Under the pieces are notes generated by a model. That model was not told the DNA's origin. It ran no database searches and saw nothing but the letters and a program-made list of their open reading frames with translations. A stretch of DNA of 64,000 nt, from the NCBI GenBank assembly GCA_018000995.1, contig JAGNIU010000002.1:68483-132482 (forward strand), read 5' to 3'. The position numbers were made by a program, and so were the translations under genes. Origin of the DNA: Bacteroidia bacterium (GTDB lineage: Bacteria > Bacteroidota > Bacteroidia > B-17B0 > Aurantibacillaceae). How positions within the stretch are numbered: position 1 is the first letter of the stretch; every line of letters starts with the position of its first letter. Positions 36,346 through 44,857 of the stretch are shown here, piece after piece.

Positions 36346-36654
36346 TGCTTGAAAGCGAGATGTCAAAGGATATTGAGTCCGGTTTTTAGAAAGCAATGGA
36401 AGACCGTCATTACATCCATTTATCAACGCCTCTTTCTTGCTCCTACTCCATCCTTGAACTTGTTTTTCCCTGTAAAAAGCTTCATCAATTCTATCGAATT
36501 TTTTATAGTAAACTAATTCCACCGGCAATCTTTTTCTGGTGTGATTCGCGCCTTCTCCGTTATTATGCTGTTGCATACGAAGATCAAGATCATTCGTGCT
36601 TCCGGTATAATAACTACCGTCACAACATTCTAGTATGTACATATAGCCTTTCAT
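36307..36654 (-). CDS. GIY-YIG family endonuclease (URI type), tail encoded by a family B repeat
   Basis: A 115-residue protein. Residues 1-95 form a complete GIY-YIG domain: 'YMYILECCDGSYYTGST' (the YIL...YTG motif), R26 in 'LDLRMQQHNNG', 'HTRKRLPVELVYYKKF' and catalytic-type E63 in 'AFYREKQVQGWSRSKKEALI'. Proteins of this short URI subfamily are single-domain nucleases of mostly unknown biological role. The last 14 residues ('AVPSTSSGTESRT') are translated family B repeat and lie outside the domain. Further repeat copies lie beyond both ends (36115-36285 and 36725-36800). Nuclease activity is predicted from the family, and a link to the repeats is inference. Confidence 0.88.
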   Translation of the reverse strand: MKGYMYILECCDGSYYTGSTNDLDLRMQQHNNGEGANHTRKRLPVELVYYKKFDRIDEAFYREKQVQGWSRSKKEALINGCNDGLPLLSKNRTQYPLTSRFQAVPSTSSGTESRT

Positions 36655-36724
36655 AAATACAAAACTATAACCGAAAATGAGGAATGCTTGCTATGAATTG
36701 TAGCATTTTTAAAGAACTCATGGG

Positions 36725-36805
36725 AGTGGCTTCGACAAGCTCAGCCACCGATAAATCGAAGACATAAAAAAAACGGTGCCTGAGCTTGTCGAAGGCACCG
36801 TTTTA
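36725..36805 (-). terminator. Family B inverted repeat pair; its second hairpin serves as terminator of the OmpA/TPR gene
   Basis: A direct copy (36726-36750) and an inverted copy (36774-36800) are separated by 23 bases. The inverted copy forms AAACGGTGCCT ... AGGCACCGTTT. Read on the minus strand it is followed by eight T, so it has the form of an intrinsic terminator 18 bases after the stop of the 36823 gene. Confidence 0.75.
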
Positions 36806-36822
36806 AAGAAATCGTTTAAATC

Positions 36823-39396
36823 TTAATTCGCACTCACCTTCACGTACTGATACTTCTCAAATACCTCACGGCGTTCTAAGTGATCATTGTGCCAAGCCGG
36901 ACCTTGAACTATTGAACGTTTACTGAATTTTAATTTAGAAACATCGCCACCTTTTGCAGCAACTGCATCTTTAATTTTATTCATTGTAATTGTTGCGCGG
37001 GCTGCTGCTAATTCGTTATTGTTTTTAAATACAATCATACAAGGAACTTTAGAAGCACTTGCTTCGATAGAAACGTTGATTGATTTTTTCTTACTGATTT
37101 CAACTAAACGATCGATAAATGCTGTCCAAGTATCTTGAACTGAATCTACGCGGTGTTTGTTATACTTAAAGTAGAATTCATATTTAGTAGCAGGTAATTT
37201 AGCAACACCTGAAGTTTCAACATATAAAACTTTTTTGTAAACCTTGTTTACTTTAGTGTTGTTGGTGCTTAAATATGTTTTCTCAGAGGATACATCACCG
37301 CTTGAAGCTGATAAATCATAATTCACATCAGAATCTAAAGCAATGTTATTTAAAACACCTTTAGCATCTGTTGTTCCTGTGTAATTACTTCCATCGTTAC
37401 CAATTAAAGCAATACTTGCATCTGCAACAGGCTTCTTTTGTTTAGGATTATTGTAAACAACAACATTTAAACTTAATTTATATAAGCTCGTTGGTTTCTG
37501 ACCATCTAAAAATAATAACTGTGTGTAATTTTTACTGCCTTTAATGCCGGTTGTGTTAATAGTTGCAACAGCGCTTTTCTTACCGCCGTTTTCAGCAATT
37601 ACAGTGTAAATATTATCAGCCACTAAAACAATTGCATCTTTTCTGCCTTTTTCATCAGCATCAAAAGTTTGTACTGCATTTGCCTTATCAGTTACAGTGA
37701 TTTTTGCACCCGGTACAGGTTTTTTATCTTTTGTATTGTTAAGTACAATTGCATTTAAAGTAATGCCGGTGTCTTTTACTTTTACTTTACCTAATAATTT
37801 AACAGGCTCTAAAGAAATCTCTTTGCGAATCTCCTGGTAACTTAAATCGTTAGTTACATAAACATCTTCGTTAAAGAATTCGTTACCTTCTGATTGGTAA
37901 GAGAAGTTATACTCTTTGCCGGGAGGTAAAATAGTAGAGAACGTTCCGTTTACAATTTTCGGACGGTAAGTACCTACAATTTCTCCTGTTTGTTTATCTC
38001 TTACTATGATAGTAATATCTTCAGGTAAACTCTCCCCTTCAGCTGCAATAATTTGTCCTCTGAATAATGCTAAAGGTTTTTCGGTTTGACCAGGAATTGA
38101 AATCATGTAAATGTCTTTCTCACCATAACCACCGTCTTTTGCTGATGAGTAGTAAGCACGTTTTCCGTCAGGTGATGTTGAATAGAATACATCATCATCT
38201 GTTGTGTTAATTGGATGCCATAAGTTAAACGGCTCAGTAAATTTATTGTCTTCATCTAAAATCGAAAACATTAAATCGAAACCTCCCATGGTTTTGTGAC
38301 CTTTAGAAGCAAAGAAGAATGTTTTTCCATCAGGATGCATAAACGCACCGTCTTCATCGTATTCTGTATTAATAACCGGACCGACGTTTAAAGCTTTACT
38401 CCATTTTCCGTTTGGTAATTTCACACAACGGTAAATATCACGTCCACCAAAACCACCTTCGCGGTCTGAAACAAAATAAATGGTGTTACCATCATTACTT
38501 AAACAAGCGTGAGATTCCCAAGCTTTAGTGTTGATGTCAGAACCGAACTCTTGTAATGAAGTCCAAGTTTTTCCATCCCAAGTTGAGTAATAAATATTTC
38601 CATTACCTCCGTCGTCACGGAATACAATTAAAGTTTGTCCATCAGGACTTAAATTAATTGACGCTTCGTGTCCGTTAGTATTTACGTTTGAACTTAAAGC
38701 AACAGGCTTTGTCCATTTTCCTTTATCGTCTTTGTATGACACAACGATATCTTCAAAGAAAGCGCCATCCGGGGTTTTTTCTCCACCGGTACTTGAAGAG
38801 CGGCGTGTTGTGTAAATGATTGTTCTCTCATCCGAACTTAATACCGGACTATATTCAGGATACTCGCTGTTAATGCTATCACCAAGATTAGAAATTTGAA
38901 CATTGATTGGAGCGGCTACAACTTCTTTAGCAAATGCACTTTGCTTTTTGTAATACTCTAAATCTTTTTTCCAGGTTTTGTCAGTTCCAATAAACGATGC
39001 GAATTTATCATACTGTACAATGGCCTCGTCAAATTTATAGTTAATGTGTAGTGATTGTCCGTAATAGTAATGTGCTAATGGAGGAGCTGCCTTTTCGTTA
39101 GGGTCGTCCATTTTATAATTCTTATCAATTTTTGTAACAGCTTTTGTAAGGAAAGATTCGGCTTTAGCTTTCTCGTTAGATGATTTTAAATAACACACAC
39201 CAACGTTGTAGTTGATGTTGGCGGATGAAGAATCCATTTCATACGCTCTTAAAAAATTGCGTAATGCCAATTCATAATTTTCTTCGAGCATCAAAAATGA
39301 GCCTTCCTTAAAATAATCTTTGTAAGATCCTGTTGGAAGCTGCGCTTGAGCTGTTAGTAAAATAAGAGAGAAAACCAGTAATAAAAACTTCTTCAT
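36823..39396 (-). CDS. PorE-like envelope protein: TPR + PD40 propeller + carboxypeptidase-like repeats + OmpA
   Basis: An 857-residue secreted protein (signal peptide to 'LTAQAQ', residue 19). Residues about 25-150 are TPR-like ('YFKEGSFLMLEENYELALRNFLRAYEMD'). About 165-440 is a PD40 propeller ('PDGQTLIVFRDDGGNGNIYYS', 'DGNTIYFVSDREGGFGGRDIYR', 'PDGKRAYYSSAKDGGYGEKDIY'). Ig/carboxypeptidase-regulatory-like units cover about 450-735. The C-terminal 110 residues carry OmpA-like peptidoglycan-binding features ('YFKYNKHRVDS', 'NNELAAARATITMNKI'). This is the PorE architecture of the T9SS periplasmic scaffold, although many paralogues share it, so the exact role is not fixed. It tethers an outer membrane machine to peptidoglycan. 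A -7 box lies upstream and a repeat-derived terminator lies downstream. Confidence 0.85.
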   Translation of the reverse strand: MKKFLLLVFSLILLTAQAQLPTGSYKDYFKEGSFLMLEENYELALRNFLRAYEMDSSSANINYNVGVCYLKSSNEKAKAESFLTKAVTKIDKNYKMDDPNEKAAPPLAHYYYGQSLHINYKFDEAIVQYDKFASFIGTDKTWKKDLEYYKKQSAFAKEVVAAPINVQISNLGDSINSEYPEYSPVLSSDERTIIYTTRRSSSTGGEKTPDGAFFEDIVVSYKDDKGKWTKPVALSSNVNTNGHEASINLSPDGQTLIVFRDDGGNGNIYYSTWDGKTWTSLQEFGSDINTKAWESHACLSNDGNTIYFVSDREGGFGGRDIYRCVKLPNGKWSKALNVGPVINTEYDEDGAFMHPDGKTFFFASKGHKTMGGFDLMFSILDEDNKFTEPFNLWHPINTTDDDVFYSTSPDGKRAYYSSAKDGGYGEKDIYMISIPGQTEKPLALFRGQIIAAEGESLPEDITIIVRDKQTGEIVGTYRPKIVNGTFSTILPPGKEYNFSYQSEGNEFFNEDVYVTNDLSYQEIRKEISLEPVKLLGKVKVKDTGITLNAIVLNNTKDKKPVPGAKITVTDKANAVQTFDADEKGRKDAIVLVADNIYTVIAENGGKKSAVATINTTGIKGSKNYTQLLFLDGQKPTSLYKLSLNVVVYNNPKQKKPVADASIALIGNDGSNYTGTTDAKGVLNNIALDSDVNYDLSASSGDVSSEKTYLSTNNTKVNKVYKKVLYVETSGVAKLPATKYEFYFKYNKHRVDSVQDTWTAFIDRLVEISKKKSINVSIEASASKVPCMIVFKNNNELAAARATITMNKIKDAVAAKGGDVSKLKFSKRSIVQGPAWHNDHLERREVFEKYQYVKVSAN

Positions 39397-39418
39397 TTTT
39401 CCTTTTTTTATAAGGAAA

Positions 39419-39426
39419 CAAATATA
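39419..39426 (-). promoter_or_regulatory. -7 promoter box of the PorE-like gene
   Basis: On the minus strand TATATTTG matches TAnnTTTG, 22 bases before the ATG at 39396. The -33 region is only GTTT, so the match is partial. Confidence 0.4.
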
Positions 39427-39509
39427 TGTAAATATTAGATAAAAACTATGTTTTAACCGTTGTATTAATCGTTTTAGGGAGACTAAAAACGAACAATAAA
39501 GGAAGAGTT

Positions 39510-40844
39510 TTAAACAGTTCTGTTAATATCCCATCCCTCGAGATAATCGGCCACTTTACGAAGGAAAGTACCTCCTAAAGAGCCATCTACCACTCGGTGA
39601 TCGTAAGATAAAGACAAGAACATCATGTGACGAATACCGATTAAATCACCCTGTGGGGTTTCAATAACAGCCGGTTTTTTCTTAATAGTTCCTACTGCCA
39701 TAATTGCTACTTGAGGCTGAAGAATGATAGGAGTTCCCATTACATTCCCGAAATTACCAACGTTGGTAAGAGTAAATGTTCCGCCGGAAATCTCATCAGG
39801 CGTTAATTTATTAGCTCTTGCACGTGATGCTAAATCGTTAACAGCTTTTGTAATTCCAATAAGATTTTTCTCGTCAGCATTACGAATAACAGGCACAATT
39901 AAATTACCACTTGGTAAAGCTGCTGCCATACCGATGTTAATGTTTTTACGCTTAATAATTTTTGTTCCGGTTTGGTCAACAGAAACATTTATCATTGGGA
40001 AATCTTTAATTGCTTTTGCAACTGCTTCAATAAACAAAGGAGTAAATGTTAATTTTTCACCTTCACGTTTTTCAAATTCTTTCTTCGCTTTTTCTCTCCA
40101 CAACACTAAATTAGTTACATCTGCTTCAACATAAGATGTAACGTGTGGCGATACATGTTTACTCATTACCATGTTATCGGCAATGATTTTACGCATGCGA
40201 TCCATTTCAATAATTTCATCACCAGCACCTACAGAAACCGCGGGACGATTAATTGTCATAGCACCGTCACCCGAACTTTGTGTTTTTGCGGCTCCATTAC
40301 TTTGTGTAGAAGTAGAGGTAGAAGTGGAAACACTTTTATTTCTATTGGGCAAATAAGCTAAAATATCTGCTTTAGTAACGCGTCCTGTTTGTCCGCTACC
40401 TTTAATATTTTCTAATTCTTCAATACTAACACCTTCTTCTTTGGCAATATTTTTTACCAATGGTGAATAGAATTTATCAGATTTACTGAAATCAACATTT
40501 GCTGTTGCAGTTACAGGTGTAGTTTTAGTTTCTGCTCCTGTGATTACAGTTTTATTGGTTTCAGGGGCTGTTGTTTTTGGAGTTTCAGTTACTTTTGCCC
40601 CGGCCTCCGAAGAGATTTGTGCAATTACTGCTCCTACTTGAACAACATCACCTTCTTTAAATAATTTTTTAATTAAAGTACCTTCAAATGGCGAGGGAAT
40701 TTCGCTATCCACTTTATCGGTTGCAATTTCTAAAACTGTTTCGTCAATTTTAATTGCGTCACCTTCGTTTTTTGTCCATTTAATGATCGTCGCTTCCGCA
40801 ACACTCTCGCCCATCTTAGGCATTATTAAATCAAACTGAGCCAT
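39510..40844 (-). CDS. Dihydrolipoamide acyltransferase (E2) of a 2-oxo acid dehydrogenase complex
   Basis: A 444-residue E2. An N-terminal lipoyl domain (1-77) carries the lipoylated Lys in 'EIATDKVDSE' (K44). A Thr/Pro/Ala-rich linker leads to a peripheral-subunit-binding domain (about 128-170, 'SPLVKNIAKEEGVSIEELENIKGSG', 'ADILAYL') and then a second flexible Ser/Thr linker. The catalytic domain (about 205-444) has the active-site 'SYDHRVVDG' (His about 416) and 'GTFTLTNVGNFG'. It transfers the acyl group to CoA. The motif pattern suits a branched-chain type E2 (bkdB-like), but E1 and E3 genes are not adjacent, so the substrate is open and no symbol is given. It has its own clear promoter. 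Confidence 0.92.
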   Translation of the reverse strand: MAQFDLIMPKMGESVAEATIIKWTKNEGDAIKIDETVLEIATDKVDSEIPSPFEGTLIKKLFKEGDVVQVGAVIAQISSEAGAKVTETPKTTAPETNKTVITGAETKTTPVTATANVDFSKSDKFYSPLVKNIAKEEGVSIEELENIKGSGQTGRVTKADILAYLPNRNKSVSTSTSTSTQSNGAAKTQSSGDGAMTINRPAVSVGAGDEIIEMDRMRKIIADNMVMSKHVSPHVTSYVEADVTNLVLWREKAKKEFEKREGEKLTFTPLFIEAVAKAIKDFPMINVSVDQTGTKIIKRKNINIGMAAALPSGNLIVPVIRNADEKNLIGITKAVNDLASRARANKLTPDEISGGTFTLTNVGNFGNVMGTPIILQPQVAIMAVGTIKKKPAVIETPQGDLIGIRHMMFLSLSYDHRVVDGSLGGTFLRKVADYLEGWDINRTV

Positions 40845-40865
40845 TTTCTAGTGTTATAAGAGCCG

Positions 40866-40895
40866 CAAAAATAACTTAAATCTTTATTTATGCAA
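40866..40895 (-). promoter_or_regulatory. Bacteroidota promoter of the E2 gene
   Basis: On the minus strand: TTG (40895-40893), a 19-base spacer and TATTTTTG (40873-40866). This matches the consensus and places the start about 17 bases ahead of the ATG. Confidence 0.65.
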
Positions 40896-40913
40896 TTTAT
40901 TTGCGACTTGTTT

Positions 40914-42695
40914 TTATATTTTAATTCCAATAATTAATATGTCATCTACCTGCTCTAATCCGCCTCTCCAGCTTTCAATGGTTTCATTTAGTTTATGGCG
41001 CTGTTCGTTAGCCGGTAATTTACTTGCATCTAACAATAAGTTTCTAAAGTTTCCGGCCATAAATTTCTTTCCTTTTGGTCCGCCAAACTGATCGGCATAT
41101 CCGTCAGAGAAAATATAAACCATATCGCCTTTCTTAAGCTCGATTACATTATTCGTAAACTTTCTCTTCTCGCCAATAAACGCACCAACAGGAAACTTAT
41201 CTGCTTTATGTTGTATCAATTCTCCATCACGAATGATATACAATGGATTAAATGCTGCTGCAAATTGCAATTTTAATTTTTTCAAATCCAAAGCGCAAAG
41301 GGTCATGTCCATTCCGTCTTTGGTTTGCTTTTCAGTAATTCCAACGTGTAATGTGGAGGCTACACCCTCGTTCAATTTATCCATGATTTCGGCAGGCTCA
41401 TACAAATCTGTATTGTTTACCGCATCCTTTAATAAATTGGATCCTACAATACTCATAAAGGCTCCGGGCACACCATGACCGGTACAATCTACTGCTGCGA
41501 AATAAACGCTGTCGCCTTTTTTATCTAACCAATAAAAATCGCCGCTTACAATATCTTTCGGTTTGTATAATACAAATGAGTTTGGTAATAATTGTTGGAA
41601 TAAAGCCGGTGGCGGTAAAATCGCTTCCTGAATACGCTTTGCGTAATGGATACTATCTGTAACTTGCTTGTAAAGAATTTCTAACTCACCGTTTTTATTC
41701 TGAATTTCTTCTTTCTGACGAACAACTTCTTCGGTACGTTCAACCACTTTTTGCTCGAGGAAACGTTCGTTCTCGGCTAAGTCGTCACGCATTTTTACCA
41801 AGGCTAAACCAAGACTATCCTGATCGCTTAATGGTTTGTAAGATGCATCGAAATTACCCGAACCGGTTTGTTTTGCGAATTCGGTTGTGCTTTCCATCGA
41901 CTCTATCAAACTATTGAGGGCTCCGCCCATCTCACCAATTTCATCCCTACGATAATCGATACGTTCTTTTGGCAATACACCCAATCCCATCGACAATAAC
42001 ATTTTCTTTAGTTCCTGTACCGGTTTCACAATTGAACGTGCTGTGAAGAAGGCAACAAAAATACCACCTACCACTAATATAATTCCTAAATATTTTACAA
42101 AACGTTCAAGAAAATTAAATGACGAGAACATTTCATCGCGTACCGTTTCTGCAGTTTTTTGTTTCGAATCAATTAATTTTCCAAGATGAGCATAAATACT
42201 TTTCAAACTTTCCTCCGAATTATCTAAAGCATCTTTCGCCAAAAAATAAATCGAAACATCTTCGTAAGATTCTAAGGAATTAAGCGGTGTCATGATTTCC
42301 TGCTGATAAATCATGAACAACTCATCGGTTTTTCTAACGATAAATTTCCAAGCTTTTAACTCATCATTGCTTTTCCAACTCTTCGATAATTCACGGATAT
42401 CTTTACACTTGGCAGGATAATCCGTTTGAATTAATTTTAATAATTCTTCGCGACCATTATCGTTAACGTTTTTACTGTAATACCATTTGGAAATTAAAGT
42501 TTGAGAACGCTGTAATAAAAAGTTGTACTCTTTTAATGCGGCCACACTCGGCGCCACTTGATCTACCACCTCTTCTGTTTTCTTTTTACTTTCATATACA
42601 GTGGAAAGCGTTAATACAAATGCTACGATTGTCAACCCAATTAAGGTGCTGAAACCTGTACCAATTCGTCTTCCAATTGTAAATCTGATTGCCAT
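40914..42695 (-). CDS. Membrane sensor with HAMP domain and SpoIIE-type PP2C phosphatase
   Basis: A 593-residue protein. TM1 is at about 12-32 ('FSTLIGLTIVAFVLTLSTVY'), a helical periplasmic sensor domain spans about 33-190 and TM2 about 197-217 ('YLGIILVVGGIFVAFFTA'). A HAMP-like linker follows ('RSIVKPVQELKKMLLSMGLG', with a second copy near 270), then a coiled coil (about 305-355). The SpoIIE phosphatase spans about 365-593, with 'DCTGHGVPGAFM' and 'FSDGYADQFGG' metal-binding motifs. It is the last gene of the yfiR-TPR-phosphatase operon (15-base gap to the TPR gene). By family knowledge it dephosphorylates a cytoplasmic regulator, probably a STAS protein. In YfiBNR systems the HAMP protein is a diguanylate cyclase; here it is a phosphatase. 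Confidence 0.9.
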   Translation of the reverse strand: MAIRFTIGRRIGTGFSTLIGLTIVAFVLTLSTVYESKKKTEEVVDQVAPSVAALKEYNFLLQRSQTLISKWYYSKNVNDNGREELLKLIQTDYPAKCKDIRELSKSWKSNDELKAWKFIVRKTDELFMIYQQEIMTPLNSLESYEDVSIYFLAKDALDNSEESLKSIYAHLGKLIDSKQKTAETVRDEMFSSFNFLERFVKYLGIILVVGGIFVAFFTARSIVKPVQELKKMLLSMGLGVLPKERIDYRRDEIGEMGGALNSLIESMESTTEFAKQTGSGNFDASYKPLSDQDSLGLALVKMRDDLAENERFLEQKVVERTEEVVRQKEEIQNKNGELEILYKQVTDSIHYAKRIQEAILPPPALFQQLLPNSFVLYKPKDIVSGDFYWLDKKGDSVYFAAVDCTGHGVPGAFMSIVGSNLLKDAVNNTDLYEPAEIMDKLNEGVASTLHVGITEKQTKDGMDMTLCALDLKKLKLQFAAAFNPLYIIRDGELIQHKADKFPVGAFIGEKRKFTNNVIELKKGDMVYIFSDGYADQFGGPKGKKFMAGNFRNLLLDASKLPANEQRHKLNETIESWRGGLEQVDDILIIGIKI

Positions 42696-42710
42696 ACTTC
42701 TTTAATCCTA

Positions 42711-43601
42711 CTAATTACCTTTTTTAGCGTCTTCCAACTTCTTGTTAAACTCAAGCGATTTTTCGGTATCGTTTAATGCTTGGTAAATCTGACGTAAACC
42801 TTCGAGTGCTTTTTGGTTTTTAGGATCGAGTTGATATACTTTACTCATGAATGGTAACGACTGTTTAAATAATTTTGTTGAGTTATCCTGAATCACTTCT
42901 AATTTATCTAAAGGTGTATCCAAATCCATCGAGTTAATTAAATTAACACCTTGGTTATAATAAATGATACCTAAGTTAAATGTGGCGCTAATGTTTTTCG
43001 GATCTAAATCTAAAACCTTCATCAGTGCTAATTTTCCATATTCACCATATTCAGATTTTGCAGTATTTTGACCAAATAATTCCGAATAGTGAGCGCCTAC
43101 ACCATTGTAATATTCAATATCCTTTGCTTTAAAATCCATTGTTGAATCAACAGAAGAGTAATGCTCTTTGTATTTCTTATATGCCGAATTACTTCTTTCG
43201 TAGTTTAATGAATCATACAAATATTTAATACACATATTGTAATAGGTTTCTGCATGTTTTTTTATAATTTGATTATTAGCATCCAATACAGTTTGTTCAG
43301 GTTTTAAAGTATTTGAAATAAGTATAGAGTTTATAGACGTATCGCGGTAAGCTGAATTTAAATTGAATTTATCTTTTTTAGCAAGTTCATAATATACAAA
43401 TGCACGGTAGTACCAAGCCTGAGGGTCTTTACGAACTTCAGCCGACATGAATGCTGAATCTACAGCACTCTTAGCACAATTCACATCTTTTGCTTTTATG
43501 CACTCCATTACGCGCTCTAATTTTTCAATTTGAGCAAACGAAACCGTGCTAAGCATGATGCTTATTGCGACTAACAAATATGTTACGTTTCTATTTCGCA
43601 T
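42711..43601 (-). CDS. Secreted TPR-repeat protein in the yfiR operon
   Basis: A 296-residue protein with a signal peptide (to 'STVSFAQ', residue 24). Helical repeats follow with TPR spacing: 'AWYYRAFVYYELAKKDKFN', 'AETYYNMCIKYLYDS', 'YYNGVGAHYSELFGQ', 'ISATFNLGIIYYNQGVNL', 'KALEGLRQIYQALND'. TPR units bind protein partners. It lies between the YfiR-like gene (1-base gap) and the HAMP-SpoIIE gene (15-base gap), so it is probably a periplasmic adaptor in that signalling operon. No catalytic function is expected. Confidence 0.85.
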   Translation of the reverse strand: MRNRNVTYLLVAISIMLSTVSFAQIEKLERVMECIKAKDVNCAKSAVDSAFMSAEVRKDPQAWYYRAFVYYELAKKDKFNLNSAYRDTSINSILISNTLKPEQTVLDANNQIIKKHAETYYNMCIKYLYDSLNYERSNSAYKKYKEHYSSVDSTMDFKAKDIEYYNGVGAHYSELFGQNTAKSEYGEYGKLALMKVLDLDPKNISATFNLGIIYYNQGVNLINSMDLDTPLDKLEVIQDNSTKLFKQSLPFMSKVYQLDPKNQKALEGLRQIYQALNDTEKSLEFNKKLEDAKKGN

Positions 43602-43602
43602 T

Positions 43603-44127
43603 TTAATCTATTGCTATTGCTAAAGCTTTAAAATCCTCACTTGTTTTTAGTCCGGCTTTTACCGCACTGTTTTTGCTGTATTCAAATTTTTGTTTATTCT
43701 CAATAACTACAAAGTTGATAGCAGCACCACCTTTTGCAGCACCTGCATTTTCGGCAATAATTAAAGCACCTTTACCTTTTAATTTTGAAGTTGCATCTCC
43801 TAAAGATTTACTTACATCCGGTAATAAAAATAACATGTGAGGTTTTGCCTTAGGATCGAAAGCGGGAGTATTTATTACTTCCATTTTTTGATTACCTACA
43901 GTTTTACTCTCTGCCATTTTGGTAAGCTCTTTCATTAAAGCTTCATTCTTACCAACAACATGAATAATAAAATTGCCTGTTTTTTTAGCACTAGGCCACT
44001 CGAAATAACGGGTAAAATTGTAAAGGAATACAGCTTTAATTTTAGCATTGGTATCGAAGGTTTGGACAAAGCCAAAACTGCTGGTTATTACCACGATAAC
44101 TACTAAATATTTTATAAAGCGTTTCAA
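43603..44127 (-). CDS. YfiR family (DUF4154) periplasmic regulator
   Basis: A 174-residue protein of the YfiR/DUF4154 family. After the signal peptide comes the family opening 'NAKIKAVFLYNFTRYFEWP', then 'FIIHVVGKNEALMKEL' and 'KGALIIAENAGAAKGGAAIN'. In YfiBNR systems YfiR inhibits a HAMP-containing membrane enzyme from the periplasm. Start choice: a longer frame begins at an ATG at 44178, but a strong promoter (44167-44197) puts transcription downstream of that ATG. The TTG at 44127 begins a normal signal peptide ('KRFIKYLVVIVVITSSFG') and is preferred. It is the first gene of an operon with the TPR protein and HAMP-SpoIIE phosphatase. There is no cysteine pair of the P. aeruginosa type. Confidence 0.85.
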   Translation of the reverse strand: MKRFIKYLVVIVVITSSFGFVQTFDTNAKIKAVFLYNFTRYFEWPSAKKTGNFIIHVVGKNEALMKELTKMAESKTVGNQKMEVINTPAFDPKAKPHMLFLLPDVSKSLGDATSKLKGKGALIIAENAGAAKGGAAINFVVIENKQKFEYSKNSAVKAGLKTSEDFKALAIAID

Positions 44128-44166
44128 ATACAAAATCAGTGGCAAAATTCGGGCCACAATAACCAA

Positions 44167-44197
44167 CAAATATAACATTTGCCTATGGTGTATCCAA
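44167..44197 (-). promoter_or_regulatory. Bacteroidota promoter of the YfiR-TPR-SpoIIE operon
   Basis: On the minus strand: TTG (44197-44195), a 20-base spacer and TATATTTG (44174-44167). This is a full match to the consensus. Transcription would start near 44160, downstream of the ATG at 44178, which decides the start of the first gene. Confidence 0.65.
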
Positions 44198-44260
44198 TTT
44201 AATAATAATTAACCGTTGGATATGTTAATTTGTTCATAAAATGCCTAATTTTAGGTTTAA

Positions 44261-44857
44261 ATGCTGTATAACGCCGAATATAATAACCTCACTGATAACG
44301 AGCTCATTAGCCGTTATTCTGAGAATGGGGATTCGGTATTTTTAGGCCTCCTTTTTAAGCGCTATTCGCACCTGGTTTTAGGTTTATGCATAAAATACCT
44401 TAAAAATGAAGATGATGCACAGGATGTGGTGATGCAGATTTTCGAAAAACTAACCGTCGACCTTAAAAAACATAAAATCGAATTTTTTAAAAGTTGGCTT
44501 TATACCTACTCCAAAAATATGTGCTTGATGGAGCTCAGGAAGAAGTCGGTTCAGTTAAAGAAAGACATTGAATTTCAGGATAGTAATGTTGTTTTTATGG
44601 ATTCCGGACAAGATTATCATCTAAATACAAAAGCAGACGAAAAGGAAAATGCTATTTTGCAATTAGAAAGTGCATTAAGTAGTTTAAGTAAAGAACAGAA
44701 ACAATGTGTGATTTTGTTTTATTATAAAAACAAATCATACAACGAAATAGTGGATATAACAGGTTACGATACAAATGCCGTAAAGAGTTATATCCAAAAT
44801 GGAAAACGGAACTTGAAATTAAAAATAGAGGAACTACAAAATGGCCAAAGGGCTTAA
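44261..44857 (+). CDS. ECF-type RNA polymerase sigma factor
   Basis: A 198-residue sigma-70 family protein. Region 2 covers about 15-85 ('DSVFLGLLFKRYSHLVLGLC', 'DDAQDVVMQIFEKLTVDL', 'FFKSWLYTYSKNMCLMELRK'). Region 4 covers about 125-190 ('LSSLSKEQKQCVILFYYKNKS', 'YNEIVDITGYDTNAVKSYIQNGKRNLKLKI'). Its 3' end overlaps the next gene by 17 bases, which is a strong sign of translational coupling with a membrane partner, as for ECF/anti-sigma pairs. Confidence 0.92.
   Translation: MLYNAEYNNLTDNELISRYSENGDSVFLGLLFKRYSHLVLGLCIKYLKNEDDAQDVVMQIFEKLTVDLKKHKIEFFKSWLYTYSKNMCLMELRKKSVQLKKDIEFQDSNVVFMDSGQDYHLNTKADEKENAILQLESALSSLSKEQKQCVILFYYKNKSYNEIVDITGYDTNAVKSYIQNGKRNLKLKIEELQNGQRA

Noticed and set aside
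36119-36389. Short plus-strand frames around 36.1-36.4 kb
   Set aside because: They are translated family B repeats ('STSSAT', 'STSSTTG') with no independent coding evidence.
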